DNA of 64,000 bases from Apophysomyces variabilis (taxonomy: Eukaryota; Mucoromycota; Mucoromycetes; Mucorales; Mucoraceae), in assembly GCA_002749535.1 (NCBI GenBank), contig MZZL01000402.1, positions 124,001 through 188,000 of the forward strand, given 5' to 3'. Under the pieces are notes generated by a model. The model saw only the letters and a list, made by a program, of their open reading frames with translations, was not told the origin of the DNA and searched no databases. Below, piece after piece: positions 57,125 through 64,000 of the stretch. Both the position numbers and the translations under genes were made by a program. Within the stretch, counting starts at the first letter, position 1, and every line of letters begins with the position of its first letter.

Positions 57125-57361
57125 CTACTGTTGTTGTTGTTCTTCTTTCGCTTGTTCTATTTTATTTAGTACTAATCGACGTTCCTCCATCAATGCTTCC
57201 ATTTGTTTTTGTAACCGTGCTTGCCGATCTTCCTCTGATTCTTGTAATGACAGCTGCTTGCCATCCTTATTTTCTCTGAGTTGCACGCCGATATAATATC
57301 CACAGGGCATAATGACCACCGCTAACGCAGGAAATAGGTTACGCTTGAGCATGGCGAACAT
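57125..57361 (-). CDS. Small single-pass membrane protein with coiled-coil tail
   Basis: 78-aa frame, convergent with CHMP7 (196 bases apart). An N-terminal basic stretch (MFAMLKRN) leads into one hydrophobic helix (LFPALAVVIMPCGYYIGVQL). A charged helical tail predicted to coil follows (ESEEDRQARLQKQMEALMEE) and ends QQQQ. The layout (short basic N-terminus, one membrane segment, soluble coil) is typical of small mitochondrial inner-membrane or respiratory assembly proteins. That is inference; I recognise no named family. Start at 57361; the Met three codons on is equally possible. Clean composition and a clear membrane segment make it probably real. Confidence 0.6.
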   Translation of the reverse strand: MFAMLKRNLFPALAVVIMPCGYYIGVQLRENKDGKQLSLQESEEDRQARLQKQMEALMEERRLVLNKIEQAKEEQQQQ

Positions 57362-60663
<3,302 letters not shown>

Positions 60664-60969
60664 ATTGTGTCTCAAAACCTACTATAGACATAAACAGTTA
60701 CTGCTTACCAACAATGAACTACTGCATTGTAAGTAAGTGAAGGAGGAATCGAACTTTTTTTTAATGGTGTCAATGGAGCGTGATAGATGAAAGCGCTTCA
60801 ATGCAATTAGCGATAGCTTAGTTACAAAAGGTAAGGTCGACGTCACACCGAGTTTTTTATTATTTATTCTTTTCGGCGTTTGAAATTGTTCCCGGCTTCG
60901 TTTTTGTTTTTCCACCTTTTCTGACTTCCCCCCTCCTCCTCCTCTTCTTCTTTTTTCGATACCTTCGTC
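60664..60969. other. Promoter and 5' leader of ATP20
   Basis: About 300 bases between the microsatellite and the ATP synthase g start. It ends with a marked pyrimidine-rich leader (CCCCCCTCCTCCTCCTCTTC near 60928-60947), common at fungal core promoters of highly expressed genes. No gene in it. Confidence 0.55.
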
Positions 60970-61427
60970 ATGTCCGCCAAAATCGTCAGCTCCCTTCAAG
61001 GCACTTTCTCCAAATTGATTGGTGAGTTTCGGTAGAACCGATACCTGATTTTGCTCCTTTTTCTATGAGCGACGCGTTATTTTTCCTTAACTTTTTTTTT
61101 CTAACAACTCGTTGAAAAAAAAAATTATTGTTAGCTTTCCAGAAGCCTCTCGTTTACAAGGCTAAGGTTGCTGGTGAAATCGCCAAGCAAGTCTATGTCA
61201 AGGAAGGCATGGCTTTCCCTACAGCAGAACAATTTGCTCAAGCTCAGCAATCCATTAAGCAGAATGCCAGCTTGTCAGCCTTGAAGCAGAACTTCAGCTG
61301 GCGTTGCGTGGCTCAGGGTGGTGTCGTTGCCGCTGAACTCTACACGTTCTTCCTCATTGGTGAAATCATTGGACGTAGAAACTTGATCGGTTACAATGTC
61401 GAGGCCGCCGAACCCAAGCACCATTAG
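60970..61427 (+). CDS. ATP20: Mitochondrial ATP synthase subunit g
   Basis: Small subunit of the membrane part of F1Fo-ATP synthase in the mitochondrial inner membrane, needed with subunit e for dimer rows and crista shape. Two exons, 60970-61021 and 61135-61427, give 114 aa, the normal size. The N-terminus MSAKIVSSLQGTFSKLI is amphipathic. The family core reads LVYKAKVAGEIAKQVYVKEG, then QNFSWRCVAQGGVVAAELYT and FFLIGEIIGRRNLIGYNV, the single membrane helix with GxxxG-like glycines (GGVVAAE, GEIIG) used for dimer contacts. It ends EPKHH. The intron lies in the same early position as in many nuclear mitochondrial genes. The strong pyrimidine leader fits high expression. Confidence 0.95.
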
Positions 61428-61708
61428 ATTTTCGTTTGATGCAAATCAATTAATAGAACCACGCCCATTGTACCAAAAAAAAAACTGTGAAAAAGAAAGG
61501 GACGAAATCGCTTTTTACCATATCTGAGGACTGGATGACGAATGAAAACAAAAAGAAATAATACAGGCGTCCTTGCGCGCTAGATTGTGAAAAAAAAATC
61601 AAATGGGGAACTGGTGTCGTTTTTTCTCTCTTTCTTTCTTATTCTTAATAACAAAAGGAAAATGCGATTGTTTTAATGCATGAAAACCGTAATGGACTGA
61701 GTTTCTTT

Positions 61709-63202
61709 CTACTGCGGTTGTGACATAACCAGTTGGGCTTTCTATTTCAAAAAATACCCCGATATCAAGGGGAAATGCAATAAGTATTCTGTTCGATGAG
61801 ACTCGTGATATTGAACATTTACCAATTGTCTGATCTGATCTCGGTGTTCTGGGGGTAATGCGTTGATCTGTTCATCTGTTAGCTGAAGGACTTGCATCAG
61901 TAAAGCCTTCTGGTGTTCTTTCGCATCTGCTAGAATCCATGTCAAAAACATAAACATTCTCTATTTCAATGTCCTTTCTTACTCGCAGCATCAGGAGCAG
62001 GTGGTCCGGAGGGAGGCACAGGACTAGCCATCATAGGAGGTTGCTGTGGAGGAATCTGGGGTTGTTGAGCAGGCATAGGTTGAGCAACAGGTACAATTGG
62101 CGGAGCAGGAGGCATATTAACAGCAGGTGCAGGCGCGGAAGCTGGAGTCGCTGGTGCACCACTCATCATTCTCTATCTCATTGATTAATCTCCCCTATTC
62201 TTGCAAACAAAAGCCCATTCCATTATATATACCGTTATGATGTTTGGATCGACAATATTCATCATCACCATAGCCTGAAACAATGCATAGGCAACCTGGG
62301 GATTAGATGTCAAGAAGTCTCGTGTGAATTGCGGTCGTTCGAACGACATTTGCTACGGTTATGTTAGCCAACCAAAGACCCTGTATACTGACGATTATGA
62401 GTATACCTTCATCTGGCTCATCAATGTAAACAATTCCTGGGAATTCATCGAAGCAAGTACTTTTGAAATCTCATCAACAGATGATGCAGGAGCAGCTGAA
62501 GGAGCTGGTTTATTCATCACAGGTGGCGGTTGTAACATGGACGGAGGTTGGAGCATGGGTGGTGGTGGCATAGCATGCTGTCTAGGCTATAACCATATCA
62601 GAAAACAGAGAAGTTATAACCAAACAGCCTAGCATGGAAGAGAAAAATCGTTACCTGTTGCTGGTGCTGCTGCGGTGGTGGGTGTTGGTGCTGGTGCTGA
62701 TGCTTGTGTGATTGTCTTTGGTTTTCCAGTTGCGGATCCATTGCAGCATAATCCACTCTCAGCTGTCTTCCACCAACGTCATGTTCATTGAGATTCCTAA
62801 CTGCGCTTGCTGCCGTTTCAGCATCTATTTTTCATCGTTTGCGTCTCAGTTTCCAACACGCTTCGAATTGCATTGCTATTTTACCATAGAACTCGCAGAA
62901 ACCGTAACCCTTCGGGCGTCCCGTGTCACGATCAAACAGAAGACTAAAGTAAGGCAAAGTTAATGATCGGTCTTCGATCGAATGCCTGCCGAAGAAGAGA
63001 GTCTTTCAATTACCGAAAAGATGCTACCGGACCAACTTCCTTGAAAATATCAATGAGTTGCTCTTCGGTTAGCTCAAATGGGATGTTTCCGACTATAGAA
63101 TATAAGGGAATATAACGAAGAAATTATGTAAGACTCATTTGCCTATGCATCGATTTATTCTTTACCAAACACCACGCGCGATCCTCTTGATGCTTGGCTC
63201 AT
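61709..63202 (-). CDS. RNA15: Cleavage stimulation factor 64-kDa subunit (CstF-64/Rna15)
   Basis: RNA-binding subunit of the mRNA 3'-end cleavage machinery, recognising U/GU-rich downstream elements in the nucleus. Nine exons (transcript order): 63202-63166, 63092-63014, 62943-62885, 62824-62655, 62586-62407, 62352-62233, 62172-61983, 61926-61823, 61741-61709; 323 aa. The RRM reads RVVFVGNIPFELTEEQLIDI (RNP2), LLFDRDTGRPKGYGFCEFYD (RNP1) and NEHDVGGRQLRVDYA. A His/Gln/Pro run (HKHQHQHQHPPPQQHQQQ region) follows. The hinge binding CstF-77 and symplekin includes VDEISKVLASMNSQEL and PQVAYALFQAMVMMNIVDP. A proline-rich stretch then leads to the C-terminal helical domain LLMQVLQLTDEQINALPPEH, ending LVMSQPQ. 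Complete and undamaged. It is convergent with ATP20 (281 bases). Confidence 0.95.
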
Positions 63203-63490
63203 AAGGGGAGGTGAATACACACAAATGCGATGAACTGGACTGGTTTTCTAACTCGACCACACTTTGACTGCTGTTCCGTTCAAACTGGAACCCCGCAACC
63301 TCTACTGTACAAAATTGTTTGAAGTATCGGGGAGTCAAATTTTGAAGGGTCATCTAATCAAACTATCAAAATTCGCAATAAGAGACTCTGAATCAAAAGC
63401 GTGTTCTCGTTCAGAGGCAAGTGCAACTACATCCCAAACTCATAGATAGCCATCCTACTAATTAGAAGATAATTCTAAACGTTCCAATGC

Positions 63491-63742
63491 TTAGAATAGT
63501 TGGGAATATGAGAAAATATTAGCAAAAATAATGTAGCCGATTCTGTTTGTTTCATGCAAAACGCCAGGTAATTTCTTCTTGTACTGGGCAGAATGAACTT
63601 GGAGACTAAAGGACTTGCTAGGTGTTTTAACCATACCATCCTTGCCACCAATTGCCAGCAGGATTTCAACTAATTTTGCCTTTGTTTTCTGAGATATATT
63701 TGCCGAGGAATTATATCGTTGTCTTTTCATTGTCTGTACCAT
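63491..63742 (-). CDS. Hypothetical 83-aa ORF or exon
   Basis: Basic, protein-like frame starting MVQTMKRQRYNSSANISQKT and continuing KAKLVEILLAIGGKDGMVKT, then SFSLQVHSAQYKKKLPGVL. The final 20 residues are hydrophobic and may be intron read-through. It may be a separate small gene or an exon of the gene at 63854-63975. No family recognised. Confidence 0.3.
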   Translation of the reverse strand: MVQTMKRQRYNSSANISQKTKAKLVEILLAIGGKDGMVKTPSKSFSLQVHSAQYKKKLPGVLHETNRIGYIIFANIFSYSQLF

Positions 63743-63853
63743 CGTCGTTTGGCCATAAGTTTCTTAATGGCGTGTATGTCTTGAATTAGTACTCCCGCTT
63801 TTATAGTGTAAAAATCCGTGCACTTGCTAGTTTAACGCTGGAGATAGGCCATT

Positions 63854-63975
63854 TCATCCTGTATATAGCGCAGTGTCTTGCTGCATGAGGGTAATTGCTT
63901 CTGCAGATTGTTGGTTGATTTTTTCGAACTGCGTTAACACGGCACCATAAATTGCGGCTATGGCACTCAATTCGT
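63854..63975 (-). CDS. C-terminal exon of an unrecognised gene (truncated by window edge)
   Basis: After a strong polypyrimidine acceptor (a run of T/A then AG at 63976-63977), a frame of 40 codons reads ELSAIAAIYGAVLTQFEKIN then QQSAEAITLMQQDTALYTG and stops at 63854-63856. It is helical, with a heptad-like pattern, and probably the end of a small coiled-coil complex subunit. The 5' part continues beyond the right edge, where an ATG at about 63998 (MNALKKK) could be the start if the acceptor is not used. Confidence 0.4.
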
Positions 63976-64000
63976 CTTTTTTTTTTCAGCGCATTCATCG

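Overview
The window is nuclear DNA from a fungus, most likely an early-diverging lineage (Mucoromycota, Mucorales-like). The pointers are AT-rich intergenic DNA, many short GT-AG introns of about 40 to 80 bases with T-rich acceptors, fungal-type gene families, and several genes lost in budding yeasts but kept in basal fungi and animals (Integrator subunit 9, CHMP7). A broken Fanzor (TnpB-like) gene also fits a basal fungal genome. The genus is not called.

Layout. 1-8640 is a gene-dense left arm: TFIIH subunit Tfb4 (+, 5' end outside the window), a DUF4112 membrane protein (-), Integrator subunit 9 (+) and uroporphyrinogen decarboxylase (+). 8641-35700 is gene-poor. Its only clear intact genes are five related two-finger C2H2 proteins (10045-11055 -, 15443-16876 -, 18957-19874 -, 23144-24172 +, 32394-33395 -). 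The same stretch holds a degenerate Fanzor pseudogene (26368-29114), a possible decayed DDE transposase end near 30.7 kb, a GC-rich hairpin cluster (30269-30340) and a 163-base tandem duplication upstream of the first zinc-finger gene.

35703-57361 is gene-dense again: HSPA12-like Hsp70 (-), the dual-specificity phosphatase PPS1 (-), a SET-domain methyltransferase (+), a Sec14/CRAL-TRIO protein (+), the spindle-checkpoint kinase MPS1 (+), an unrecognised multi-exon gene (-), a coiled-coil plus MATH protein (+), the HUT1/SLC35B1 nucleotide-sugar transporter (+), ESCRT-III-type CHMP7 (+) and a small membrane protein (-). 57362-60969 is gene-poor and contains a 650-base (TC)n microsatellite with a (CG) tail. 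60970-64000 holds ATP synthase subunit g (+), the 3'-end processing factor CSTF2/RNA15 (-) and fragments of unrecognised genes running off the right edge (-).

The conserved genes are unrelated housekeeping functions (transcription and RNA 3'-end processing, haem synthesis, checkpoint signalling, lipid and sugar-nucleotide traffic, membrane remodelling, respiration). They are not an operon or pathway cluster. The notable block is 8.6-35.7 kb, where a small family of probably lineage-restricted zinc-finger genes sits among transposon debris. Exon joins for the named multi-exon genes were worked out by hand. For every fully contained conserved gene the exon lengths sum to a multiple of three and the joined frame restores family motifs across the splice sites.
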